Shown here: positions 7,823-16,269 of the stretch, piece after piece | Layout of the letters: each line of letters begins with the position of its first letter | How positions within the stretch are numbered: the stretch's first letter is position 1 | DNA from: an uncultured Fibrobacter sp. | GTDB taxonomy: Bacteria > Fibrobacterota > Fibrobacteria > Fibrobacterales > Fibrobacteraceae | Direction of reading: 5' to 3' | Assembly: GCF_947305105.1 (NCBI RefSeq) | Contig: NZ_CAMZCS010000012.1 | Location: 1-64,000 of the forward strand | DNA length: 64,000 nt | Position numbers and translations under genes: made by a program | The notes under the pieces: model-generated | The model's database searches: none | What the model was told of the DNA's origin: nothing | What the model saw: the letters and a program-made list of their open reading frames with translations, nothing else

Positions 7823-9808
7823 ATGGCAAATGAAGATTTAATAAAAAAAATAAAAGATTATATTTCAAAATTCGACAATGAATATAATCAAATAAAAGTT
7901 TGGTTAGCTTCTATTTTAGAACCTAATAAAGAAACGATTGTTTCTTGGATGAAAAATTTTAGATCCGATTTTTTGAATCCCGAAAAAGAAATTGATGATT
8001 TGGCATTACGTTTAAATCAAATGAATGGTATTCATGATCAAATTTTAGCCATCAATGTTGAAATGGATGAGAAATGTAATTGGTCAAAAAATTATTTGAA
8101 TTTGCTCTATAATACAATATCCCGATGTTCTTTATCATTTTTGATTCAATATCTTTTCGATGCAAATTTATTAAAAAATGCTTTAAATTATCCAAGGATA
8201 AAATATGATATTGTGAATAAAATTCTCCGTTTGCGTGATGAAAGTTTGGGGATTGATTTTAAGGAAAAAGAACATGCTATTAGCTATTTGGATAATTTTT
8301 CAATATTTAGATATTTGGACAAAAATTTTGTAATTGTTGGCGCAAATGGTTCTGGGAAAAGTTCATTTTCACGTAGAACAAGACAAGTTTTAGATAGTAG
8401 TGTGATAATCATATCTTCGCAAAAAGTCTTTTTATATAGGCCAATAGAAAATCTACCTTTTGGATATAAATGGCGGAACGAATTAAAAAATTATCAAGGA
8501 AGAGATAAACTACATAAGGGAGAAGATCGTGACGATCAAATTGTAAACGAACTAACTGTTGTGACAAATGCCCTTTTTGAAGAAGAAAATCAATTTGCTC
8601 ATGAGTTTTATCATGGAGAATCAACGGAGCGGAAAGAATCAACTCTTGAGCGAGTCGTCGCATTATGGGGAAAAATACTGAAACATCGAAGCTTAAAAAC
8701 GAAAGATGGATATATTTACGTTCTAACAAAAGATGGAACTGAATATCCATTTATGCAATTAAGCGATGGTGAAAAAGCCGTATTTTATTATATCGCTTAT
8801 ATTTTATCTGCAAAAGAAAACAGCTATATCATTGTTGACGAGCCGGAGAATCATTTGCACTTGGCTTTGATTGCAAAATTATGGGACGAATTAGAAAAAG
8901 CAAGACCTGATTGTCAGTTTATATATCTGACGCATAATCTTGAATTTGCCGCATCACGTAATAATGCTGAAAAAATATGGATGAAGCGATTCATCGCTCC
9001 TGACAAATGGGAAATGGAAAAATTACCAACGGATAAAAATATACCTGAAATCCTGTATATGGAACTTCTCGGTAGCCGTAAACCGATTTTGTTCTGTGAG
9101 GGGACAAAAGCAAGTTTGGATTACAAACTATATACAAGGCTATTCCCGAATTATACGGTTATCCCAGTTGATGGACATATTCAAGTGATAAGTTACACCA
9201 AGGCGTTTAATAGTTCCAACGATGTACATCATAATAATGCGATTGGAATAATTGATGGTGATTTTCATAAAGATGAGCAAAAAGAAGCGTGGAAAGAAGA
9301 TAAAATATATTGCTTGGATGTACAAGAGGTAGAGAATATTTTGTGCGATGAGGATTTGTTGACCGCTGCTGTGGATTTTTTCCATGCAGATGAAGATGCT
9401 GTAGCTAAAATAAAAGAACGGTTCTTTATAAATCTAGAGCAGGAAATAGATAATCAATGTGTTGAATTTGCTGAGCAGTCAATAAATAATCAGTTTAAAG
9501 AAAATATGTTGAAAAGGAACAAATGTATAGACGAATTAAAGTCCTCTTTAAGGAATCTAAGTGAGCGATTAGATAGAAAAATTGATATCCTTTTTACTGA
9601 GCAACAAAAACGTTTGCAAAATATTCTTGTTAAAAAAGACTATGAAGAAGGCGTTAGACGATATAACAATAAGAAGTTAATATCTATTGTTTCCTTATTT
9701 ATTGAAAAAGAATACACTAAGCGCATATTCAAGTTGTTGGATACTAATACTGATGTTTTAAACATCCTTAGGGATAAGTATTTTGCTGATATTCCGCAGA
9801 CTCTCTAG
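7823..9808 (+). CDS. ABC-type ATPase fused to DUF4435 (TOPRIM): PARIS-like AriA-AriB fusion
   Basis: 661 aa. The N-terminal half is an ABC/AAA_21-type ATPase: Walker A GANGSGKS (173-180), signature LSDGEKA (313-319), Walker B IIVDEPENHLH (336-346) and H-loop THN (370-372). The C-terminal half fits DUF4435, a TOPRIM-like fold: FCEGTKASLD with E426 and GIIDGDF with D478 and D480. This pairing is that of PARIS, in which the AriA ATPase holds the AriB DUF4435 nuclease until a phage anti-restriction protein is sensed; fused versions are known. That knowledge is of the family; activity here is inferred. It sits between hsdS and hsdR, so a trigger set off when a phage blocks this very R-M system would make sense. 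SD GGAGAGG precedes the ATG. The DNA is strongly AT-rich. Alternatives are OLD-like or other ATPase-TOPRIM nucleases. Confidence 0.75.
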   Translation: MANEDLIKKIKDYISKFDNEYNQIKVWLASILEPNKETIVSWMKNFRSDFLNPEKEIDDLALRLNQMNGIHDQILAINVEMDEKCNWSKNYLNLLYNTISRCSLSFLIQYLFDANLLKNALNYPRIKYDIVNKILRLRDESLGIDFKEKEHAISYLDNFSIFRYLDKNFVIVGANGSGKSSFSRRTRQVLDSSVIIISSQKVFLYRPIENLPFGYKWRNELKNYQGRDKLHKGEDRDDQIVNELTVVTNALFEEENQFAHEFYHGESTERKESTLERVVALWGKILKHRSLKTKDGYIYVLTKDGTEYPFMQLSDGEKAVFYYIAYILSAKENSYIIVDEPENHLHLALIAKLWDELEKARPDCQFIYLTHNLEFAASRNNAEKIWMKRFIAPDKWEMEKLPTDKNIPEILYMELLGSRKPILFCEGTKASLDYKLYTRLFPNYTVIPVDGHIQVISYTKAFNSSNDVHHNNAIGIIDGDFHKDEQKEAWKEDKIYCLDVQEVENILCDEDLLTAAVDFFHADEDAVAKIKERFFINLEQEIDNQCVEFAEQSINNQFKENMLKRNKCIDELKSSLRNLSERLDRKIDILFTEQQKRLQNILVKKDYEEGVRRYNNKKLISIVSLFIEKEYTKRIFKLLDTNTDVLNILRDKYFADIPQTL

Positions 9809-9831
9809 AATTTAGTGAAAGGAAATCGTTT

Positions 9832-12800
9832 ATGCAACAACAGCCTGATTATAGAGAGATTCCGACTTCGCAGATTCCGGCGATGCGGTTGTTGGCGAAT
9901 CTCGGGTTCAAGCCGCTTACGCCCGAAGAGGTGATGCTGGAGCGCAAGGGTAAACTTGCCAATGTGTTGCTCGAAGATATTCTGCTCTCGCAGTTGCGCA
10001 AGTTGAATTCGTTTACGCACAAGGGAGTCCGTCGCGACTTTAGCGAAGAGAATTTGCGTAACGCCATCCTGAAGCTCAAGAACATGCAGTACGATGGCTT
10101 GGTGCGTACGAATGCAAAGATATATGACCTGTTAACGCTCCCGCAATCCGAAGAAGAATCTGTCGAGGGCGACAAGCGCAGTTACGACATTCGCTATATC
10201 GACTGGCAGGAACCGGCGAACAATGTGTTCCATATGGTTGCCGAATTCGATGTGGAGTGTTCGAAATCCAATGCCCGTGTTATCCCTGATATCGTGCTTT
10301 TTGTGAACGGAATCCCGTTTGCTGTCATCGAGAACAAGTCGCCCGAAGAAGGAATCAAGCAGGGCATTTCCCAGATGATTCGCAACCAGGGCGATGAATA
10401 TATTCCGGGGTTGTTTGTTTTTTGCCAAACACTTTTGTCGGTGAGCATGAACGCTGCGACTTATTCCACCGTGGGGACTCCCGAAAAGTTCTGGAACCTT
10501 TGGCATGAACTTGAAATCAAGGATAAGGAAATCGAAGCTGCGATTAACAAAAAGGTCTCTGCTGAAGATGAAGATAGGATTTTCTCGGTGCCGAAACTGG
10601 CGCCATTCCGCAAGAATAATCCGCAGACAAAGCGCGTGGTGACGGAACAGGACAGGTTGATTTATTGCCTGTGCAAGCCGGAACGCTTGCTCGAAATCGC
10701 CTATCGCTTTACCCTGTTCGATGAGGGGATAAAGAAGATTGCCCGCTACCAACAGTTCTTTGTGGTCCATTCGGCGTTAAAACGTATTCGGAATATTGAT
10801 AACGAAAATAAGCGCAAGGGCGGTCTGGTGTGGCATACGCAGGGGTCGGGCAAGTCACTTTCGATGGTGATGCTTGCTCGCGGAATCGTGCTGGATTCGA
10901 CATATGATCCCGATTGTAATATCAAGAATCCGCGAGTTGTACTAGTTACCGACCGCAAGGAATTGGATTCGCAAATATGCGACACCTTCAAAAATTGTGG
11001 TGCGGAGGTCATCAAGGCTACATCGGGTGAGAATTTGCTCAACCTTATGGCGTCGGACAATTCTGCCGTGATAACGACCGTTATCAACAAGTTTGACAAG
11101 GCGCTGAACAAACGCCAATATGTTGAAAAATCAAATAACATCTTTTTGCTAGTGGACGAAGCGCACCGTACGCAATACAAGAGCTTGCATGCGCGTATGA
11201 AGCAGATGCTCCCGAATGCCTGCTATATCGGCTTTACGGGCACGCCGCTGATGAAGAAGGAAAAGAACAGTTTCGGCAAGTTCGGCGGGATGCTCAAGCC
11301 GAGTTACACTATCCAGCAGGCGAACGAAGATGGCGCCGTGGTGCCTTTGCTTTACGAGGGTCGCCACGCAGAACTCAAGCAAGACAAGGCTGCAATAGAC
11401 CTTTGGTTTGACCGTTTTACAGCGGGGCTGAATGAGAAGCAGAAGGCCGACCTTAAGAAGAAATATGCACGGGCCGAGATGCTGAACAAGGCAGAACGCG
11501 TCGTGTATATGCGTGCGTTTGATATCAGCGAGCATTTCCGTACAAACTGGCAGGGGACTCCGTTCAAGGCACAACTTGTCGCACCGAGCAAGGAAACGGC
11601 TATTCTGTACCATGAATTCTTGGATGAAATTGGTTTCGTGAGTTCTGAAGTTGTCATTTCGGGCCCCGATGAGCGCGAAGGCTATTCGGAAGTGGGCGAA
11701 GAACCGACTAGCCGAGTGACGAAATTCTGGACAAAGATGATGGATCGCTATGGCGACGAGGATTCGTATAATAAGTCGATTATTGATGGTTTCAAGGGCC
11801 CAGGTAAGCCGGAAATCCTGATTGTCTGTGACAAGTTGCTGACGGGTTTTGATGCCGAACGCAACACCGTTCTGTACCTTTGCCGCACGCTCAAGGAACA
11901 TACGCTTTTGCAGGCGATTGCCCGCGTGAACCGCTTGTTCGAGGAAAACGGCAAAAAGAAGGATTTCGGCTATATCGTAGACTACGCCAACGTGCGCGAC
12001 AACCTGGATACGGCCCTTGTGATGTACAAGGCGCTGGAAGGCTTTGACCCAGAAGATTTGGAAGGCTTGCTGACCGATGTGTCGGAACAAGTGGACAAGT
12101 TGCCGCAACTGCGTTCTAATCTGTGGGATGTTTTCAAGGGAGTCAAGAACAAGGCCGACCCCGAACAGATGGAGCGCCACCTGGCCGATGAAAAACGCCG
12201 TAACGATTTCTACAAGGCGCTGCGTGATTTTGGAAAGTGCCTAAGTATCGCAATGTCATCGCAGAAGTTCCTAGAAAAGACCCCAGCCGAAGATATGACG
12301 CGGCTCCGCAGGGAATTCAAGATGTTCTCGGATATGCGCGTGTCTGTAAAGCACCGCTATGCCGACGATGTGGATTACAGTGAGTATGAGCCGAAAATCA
12401 AGAAGTTGCTCGATACGCACATCCAGTCGGATAACGTGGTGCAAACTGTGGCTCCCGTGGATATTTTGAGTAAAGGATTCAGCTCTGTTCACGATAAGGT
12501 TGCCGGTTACGATACCCGCAGCAAGGCTTCCAGTGCCGATGCCATTGCCCATGCACTTAAGAAGACTATTACCGAGAAAATGGAAGAAGATCCCGCTTTT
12601 TACACTAAGTTCTCGAAGATGATTCAAGATGTCATCGATAGTTTCCAGACGGGAAAGATGTCGGAAGATGAGTATTTCTCTAAGGTGAAAGGATTGGAGG
12701 AAAATTTCAAAAGCAAGAAACGCGAAGACGTTCCGGCAGAAATCAGTGAAAACGAAGATGCTGCCGCATATTATGGCGTCGCGTTGACAGCATTCTTGTA

Positions 12801-13056
12801 TGGAAAAAAGTGCGAAGCGTCAAAAGCCAAACAACTTGCTGTTGAAACAGCCTTATTTGTTGTTGAATCATTGAAAAAACATCACAAGGTGCAATTCTGG
12901 AACGATCAGGACGCACAAAACAGGGTGCGAGACGATTTGGATACATTGTTATTCGATAATATTTGTGTCCGGGAGCGCTTTGGCTGGTCGAATGCGGACA
13001 TTGATTCTCTAGAAGAGAAAATTATGAATGTGGCAAGGCGGCGTTCGCATGAATGA
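9832..13056 (+). CDS. hsdR: Type I restriction endonuclease subunit R
   Basis: 1074 aa, the usual HsdR length. The N-terminal PD-(D/E)XK nuclease shows PDIVLFVNG and FAVIENKSPEEG (about residues 148-170). A superfamily 2 motor follows: Walker A QGSGKSLSM (about 340), Walker B VDEAH (about 442-446), motif III GFTGTPL (about 467) and motif VI-like LLQAIARVNR. The rest is helical. HsdR translocates DNA with ATP and cleaves at a distance when the target is unmethylated. An AAGGAAA Shine-Dalgarno lies before the ATG. Its 3' end overlaps the metallopeptidase gene. GC-balanced, like hsdM, so the R and M genes look older than the AT-rich genes inserted between them. Confidence 0.95.
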   Translation: MQQQPDYREIPTSQIPAMRLLANLGFKPLTPEEVMLERKGKLANVLLEDILLSQLRKLNSFTHKGVRRDFSEENLRNAILKLKNMQYDGLVRTNAKIYDLLTLPQSEEESVEGDKRSYDIRYIDWQEPANNVFHMVAEFDVECSKSNARVIPDIVLFVNGIPFAVIENKSPEEGIKQGISQMIRNQGDEYIPGLFVFCQTLLSVSMNAATYSTVGTPEKFWNLWHELEIKDKEIEAAINKKVSAEDEDRIFSVPKLAPFRKNNPQTKRVVTEQDRLIYCLCKPERLLEIAYRFTLFDEGIKKIARYQQFFVVHSALKRIRNIDNENKRKGGLVWHTQGSGKSLSMVMLARGIVLDSTYDPDCNIKNPRVVLVTDRKELDSQICDTFKNCGAEVIKATSGENLLNLMASDNSAVITTVINKFDKALNKRQYVEKSNNIFLLVDEAHRTQYKSLHARMKQMLPNACYIGFTGTPLMKKEKNSFGKFGGMLKPSYTIQQANEDGAVVPLLYEGRHAELKQDKAAIDLWFDRFTAGLNEKQKADLKKKYARAEMLNKAERVVYMRAFDISEHFRTNWQGTPFKAQLVAPSKETAILYHEFLDEIGFVSSEVVISGPDEREGYSEVGEEPTSRVTKFWTKMMDRYGDEDSYNKSIIDGFKGPGKPEILIVCDKLLTGFDAERNTVLYLCRTLKEHTLLQAIARVNRLFEENGKKKDFGYIVDYANVRDNLDTALVMYKALEGFDPEDLEGLLTDVSEQVDKLPQLRSNLWDVFKGVKNKADPEQMERHLADEKRRNDFYKALRDFGKCLSIAMSSQKFLEKTPAEDMTRLRREFKMFSDMRVSVKHRYADDVDYSEYEPKIKKLLDTHIQSDNVVQTVAPVDILSKGFSSVHDKVAGYDTRSKASSADAIAHALKKTITEKMEEDPAFYTKFSKMIQDVIDSFQTGKMSEDEYFSKVKGLEENFKSKKREDVPAEISENEDAAAYYGVALTAFLYGKKCEASKAKQLAVETALFVVESLKKHHKVQFWNDQDAQNRVRDDLDTLLFDNICVRERFGWSNADIDSLEEKIMNVARRRSHE

Positions 13057-13753
13057 GTTGGGCGTTGTTAAATATGGAGACCGAGAGATTGCGTACGCGG
13101 TTGAATTCTGCCGCCGCAAGACTCTGGAAATCTCTGTAATGCCGGATAGTGCTGTGCAGATACGGGCTCCGCAGGGGGCGAAGCTCGAAGCAATCGCGCA
13201 GAAGGTGCAGAAAAAGGCTCCGTGGATTGTTGAAAAGCAGGACTGGTTTGCGAAATTTCCTAAAGCGCCTCCTCCAAGGCAATATCTTGGAGGCGAGACG
13301 CACTTGTATTTGGGACGCCGTTATCGATTAAAAATCGAAAAAGGTAAAGAACGCTTGGTGAAAATCGATGGCGGGTTCATTAGGGTTGTTTCTGCGGATG
13401 TTCGCCCCGCAATCGTGAAGAAAATTCTTGACGAATGGTTGCGTGAACGTGCCAAGGTGCAGTTCGAGAATGTTTTTTTGGCTTGTATGGCTCGTTTTTC
13501 GCATTCTTCTACGTCTCCTCGCCTGCAAATCCGCGACATGAAAACCCGCTGGGGTTCGCTCTCTAAAGGCGGTATATTGACCTTAAATACAAAGCTGATT
13601 GCCGCTCCGAAGGAATGTATCGAGTATGTTGTGGTGCATGAATTGTGTCACCTGAAATACCCGAACCACGATAAAAAGTTCTATCGTCTGCTGGAAACCC
13701 GTATGCCCGACTGGGAAAAACGGAAACAGAAGCTGGAAAACTTGCAGGGGTAA
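13049..13753 (+). CDS. YgjP-type zinc metallopeptidase (M48-like, DUF45)
   Basis: 234 aa from the preferred start. The C-terminal VVHELCHLKYPNHDKKFY carries HExxH (zinc ligands and catalytic Glu) plus a downstream His, and RDMKTRWGS a little upstream is the other family mark. Genes of this family commonly follow hsdR in type I loci; their substrate is not established. The ATG at 13049 overlaps the hsdR stop by 8 nt and has AAGGCGG upstream; an in-frame ATG at 13028 would add seven residues. It ends 4 nt before recQ. Confidence 0.8.
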   Translation: MNELGVVKYGDREIAYAVEFCRRKTLEISVMPDSAVQIRAPQGAKLEAIAQKVQKKAPWIVEKQDWFAKFPKAPPPRQYLGGETHLYLGRRYRLKIEKGKERLVKIDGGFIRVVSADVRPAIVKKILDEWLRERAKVQFENVFLACMARFSHSSTSPRLQIRDMKTRWGSLSKGGILTLNTKLIAAPKECIEYVVVHELCHLKYPNHDKKFYRLLETRMPDWEKRKQKLENLQG

Positions 13754-13757
13754 AAAG

Positions 13758-15803
13758 ATGACTCCACTTGAAATTCTGAAAACAGTCTTTGGCTACAGTT
13801 CCTTTCGCCCGATGCAAGAAGATATAATAGCGAATGTTCTCGAACATTGCGATTCACTTGTATTAATGCCGACTGGCGGAGGAAAATCCCTTTGCTATCA
13901 GATTCCCGCTTTGATTCTTGAAGGGACAACGGTGGTTGTATCTCCGCTTATTTCTTTGATGAAAGACCAGGTGGATGCCTTAAATGCTAGCGGCATTGCC
14001 GCAGCTGCTCTCAATAGCAACAACAACGAAGAAGAGAATTTCAAAATCCGGACGCAAGCAAAATCAGGGCGGCTAAAGATTCTGTATATTTCACCAGAAC
14101 GCCTGCAAAGAGAAATTCCTTGGATGCGGCAAAATTTACACGTTCCCTTGTTTGCGATTGATGAGGCGCATTGTATCTCTCAATGGGGACATGATTTCCG
14201 TCCGGAATACACCCAGCTCGGAAATTTACACGATGATTTTCCGCAAGCATGTATAATGGCGTTGACGGCCACGGCAGACAAACTGACTAAAGAAGACATT
14301 GTCAAACAATTACGCTTAAATTCATATAAAGTTTTTATCAGCTCGTTTGATAGGCCGAACTTGAGTTTAGATGTACGCCGTGGATATACGGGTAAAGAGA
14401 AAACGAAGGCAATTCTTTCCATTATCAAAAGGCATGCGAATGAATCGGGCATTATTTATTGCCTTTCCAGAAAGAATACGGAAAAAGTTGCTGAAATTTT
14501 GTGTGATGCAGGTGTTGCTGCGAGAGCGTATCATGCAGGAATGTCGTCAGAAGAACGAAATGTTGTACAAGAAGATTTTATAAATGACAAGATTGATGTG
14601 GTTTGCGCGACCATCGCGTTTGGCATGGGAATAGATAAAAGCAACGTCCGTTTTGTAATACATTACAATCTGCCTAAAAGTATTGAAAGTTTTTATCAGG
14701 AAATTGGCCGCGCAGGGCGAGACGGTTTGCCTTCAGAAACGGTTCTGTTTTATAGTTATCAAGATATCGTGACGCTTCGTGGGTTCGTAAATGAAAGCGG
14801 ACAAAAGGAAATCAACTCCGAAAAACTTGACAGAATGCAGGAATATGCGGAATCGTTGATTTGCCGTCGCCGAATTTTACTGAATTACTTCGGTGAAAGT
14901 GATAGCGAAAACTGTGGAAATTGCGATGTCTGCAAAAATCCGCCACGCCGCTTTGACGGGACCATCTTGGTGCAGAAGGCTCTTTCTGCCATAAAGCGTA
15001 CGAACGAGCAAATCGGTTTCTCGATGACGGCGCAAATTCTCAAAGGCTTCAATGATGAAGAAATTGTGCAGAATGGATATGATAAAATAAAGACGTTCGG
15101 TGCGGGAGCCGATGTCACCTTGAAAGATTGGCATGATTATCTATTGCAAATGTTGCATTTGGGATTTGTCGAAATTGCCTACAATGAATCCAATCATTTA
15201 AAAATCACCGGTAGCGGTAAAGAAGTCCTTTCGGGAAAGAAAATCGCTGAGTTGGCTGTTCCTGATAGGACGGAACCGGAAAAAGATCGGAAACGAAAAA
15301 AGAAGGAATTCGTTCATTCGGATTTTGACGAAAGTGTTGCCGCTGATGACGGCTTATTTGAAGCATTACGAAAGTTGCGCAGAGAAATTGCCGATGAGAA
15401 CAACTGGCCTGCTTATGTTGTACTTTCGGACAAAACTTTAAAAGAGCTGTCTAGCACGCCTCCGCTGTCCATCGAAGACTTGTATGGCGTATTCGGTTTT
15501 GGAGAAAAGAAAATTGAAAAATTCGGTCAACGATTTGTTGACGCGATTACGGATTTTCTTGGCAACTCCGGGCGTTCGTTGCAAATATCGCACGATACTA
15601 TTCAGCAGGATAACGGCATGTCCCATATGGAATTTCAGAAGCGGCTGTATGCCAAAGCATATGAGCCTTGGAGCGAAGAAGATGACTTAAAACTGGAACA
15701 GCTGTACAATCAAGGATTGACAACAAGTGAGCTTTCTAAAAAAATGGGACGTGGAAATGGAGCGATTCGTTCCCGGCTAAGAAAATTGGGAATTGTAGAT
15801 TAG
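13758..15803 (+). CDS. recQ: RecQ family ATP-dependent DNA helicase with extra C-terminal HTH
   Basis: 681 aa. Walker A MPTGGGKSLCYQ (about 37-48), DEAHCISQWGHDFRPEY (about 136-152), and motif VI QEIGRAGRDG (about 315) define a RecQ 3'-5' helicase. A four-cysteine zinc site (CRRRILLNYF...NCGNCDVC) and RQC domain follow, then an HRDC-like region (about 530-600). The last 50 residues (EPWSEEDDLKLEQLYNQG, then TSELSKKMGRGNGAIRSRL) look like a Myb/SANT-type helix-turn-helix found on some bacterial RecQ-like proteins. RecQ unwinds DNA in recombination and repair; as the last gene of the R-M operon it may process broken phage or host DNA, which is inference. The next promoter starts 9 nt after the stop. 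Confidence 0.9.
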   Translation: MTPLEILKTVFGYSSFRPMQEDIIANVLEHCDSLVLMPTGGGKSLCYQIPALILEGTTVVVSPLISLMKDQVDALNASGIAAAALNSNNNEEENFKIRTQAKSGRLKILYISPERLQREIPWMRQNLHVPLFAIDEAHCISQWGHDFRPEYTQLGNLHDDFPQACIMALTATADKLTKEDIVKQLRLNSYKVFISSFDRPNLSLDVRRGYTGKEKTKAILSIIKRHANESGIIYCLSRKNTEKVAEILCDAGVAARAYHAGMSSEERNVVQEDFINDKIDVVCATIAFGMGIDKSNVRFVIHYNLPKSIESFYQEIGRAGRDGLPSETVLFYSYQDIVTLRGFVNESGQKEINSEKLDRMQEYAESLICRRRILLNYFGESDSENCGNCDVCKNPPRRFDGTILVQKALSAIKRTNEQIGFSMTAQILKGFNDEEIVQNGYDKIKTFGAGADVTLKDWHDYLLQMLHLGFVEIAYNESNHLKITGSGKEVLSGKKIAELAVPDRTEPEKDRKRKKKEFVHSDFDESVAADDGLFEALRKLRREIADENNWPAYVVLSDKTLKELSSTPPLSIEDLYGVFGFGEKKIEKFGQRFVDAITDFLGNSGRSLQISHDTIQQDNGMSHMEFQKRLYAKAYEPWSEEDDLKLEQLYNQGLTTSELSKKMGRGNGAIRSRLRKLGIVD

Positions 15804-15812
15804 CGAATTCCC

Positions 15813-15841
15813 TTGACGCAGCCAACCTATTTGTATATATT
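15813..15841 (+). promoter_or_regulatory. Promoter of RNA/microprotein module, copy 1
   Basis: TTGACG at 15813-15818, 17-nt spacer, TATATT at 15836-15841. The homology with copy 2 begins here, right after the recQ stop. Expected transcription start is about 15848. Confidence 0.8.
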
Positions 15842-15847
15842 GTAGCT

Positions 15848-16083
15848 GATATTCGATAATCCCCGTGACAGTCGACATAGACCTTCGGGTCCGTACGTGC
15901 ATTCGCGGCTTTTCAAGAGCCAACAGGATTGCAAGATCATCCCATTCCGCGCAAGGCGTGGAAAATCTCAATACATAACAAATAAGCAAGGGCATGTTGT
16001 GCGCTGTTTTTCAGCATAATTGCAACAGCCTGTCAAAATGCCGCCCAATAGCGACGTTCAACTAAAATTTATAAGGAGATATC
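15848..16083 (+). ncRNA. Unrecognised structured RNA leader, copy 1 (short arm)
   Basis: About 236 nt from the predicted start to the microprotein ATG. Visible helices: a closing pairing TGACAG (15866-15871) with CTGTCA (16030-16035); GACC-UUCG-GGUC tetraloop hairpin (15880-15891); a short arm GGCT/AGCC (15907-15921); an 8-bp hairpin TTCCGCGC/GCGTGGAA with an AAG loop (15945-15963); and TGTTG/CAACA enclosing GCTG-TTTTT-CAGC (15995-16027). The segment 15920-16077 is identical to copy 2. I compared it by eye with tmRNA, RNase P, 6S, SRP, T-box, cobalamin riboswitch and group I/II intron consensus motifs and saw no match. It could be a cis-acting leader (riboswitch or autoregulatory site) or a free RNA processed from the leader. 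Confidence 0.65.
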
Positions 16084-16257
16084 ATGTTCGATGAAATTTT
16101 TGGAAAATTCAACGGAGGCCCGAATCGCGGTGCTAACAACGCCATCGGGGATTTTGCCAAGGTGCTAGAAGAAAAAGATGCTGAAATCAAGCGGCTTAAG
16201 GAACTGATTCTGCGTTGCCCAAAATGCGGTGCGAAACTACGTTACCCGAGAGGTTAA
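16084..16257 (+). CDS. 57-aa CPxCG microprotein, copy 1
   Basis: 57 aa, too short for most gene callers. The start MFDEIFGKFNGG has a strong AAGGAG upstream. A central charged helix (about 22-44, KVLEEKDAEIKRLKE) could form a coiled coil. The C-terminus has one CPKCG (45-49) and ends in a basic LRYPRG. A single CxxC suggests a zinc knuckle completed by dimerisation or by a partner. Copy 2 (20418-20591) differs by 13 nucleotides in 174 but by only one residue (G16S), which indicates purifying selection on the peptide. The accessory ORF6N gene begins 12 nt downstream. No known function; CPxCG-type small zinc proteins are a broad, mostly uncharacterised class. Confidence 0.75.
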   Translation: MFDEIFGKFNGGPNRGANNAIGDFAKVLEEKDAEIKRLKELILRCPKCGAKLRYPRG

Positions 16258-16269
16258 AAGGAGGTGAAA

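Noticed and set aside
16084-16257. Microprotein as a barstar-type inhibitor of the barnase-like lipoprotein
   Set aside because: Too short, no barstar-like residues, has a CPxCG tail, and one copy is not next to the barnase-like gene.
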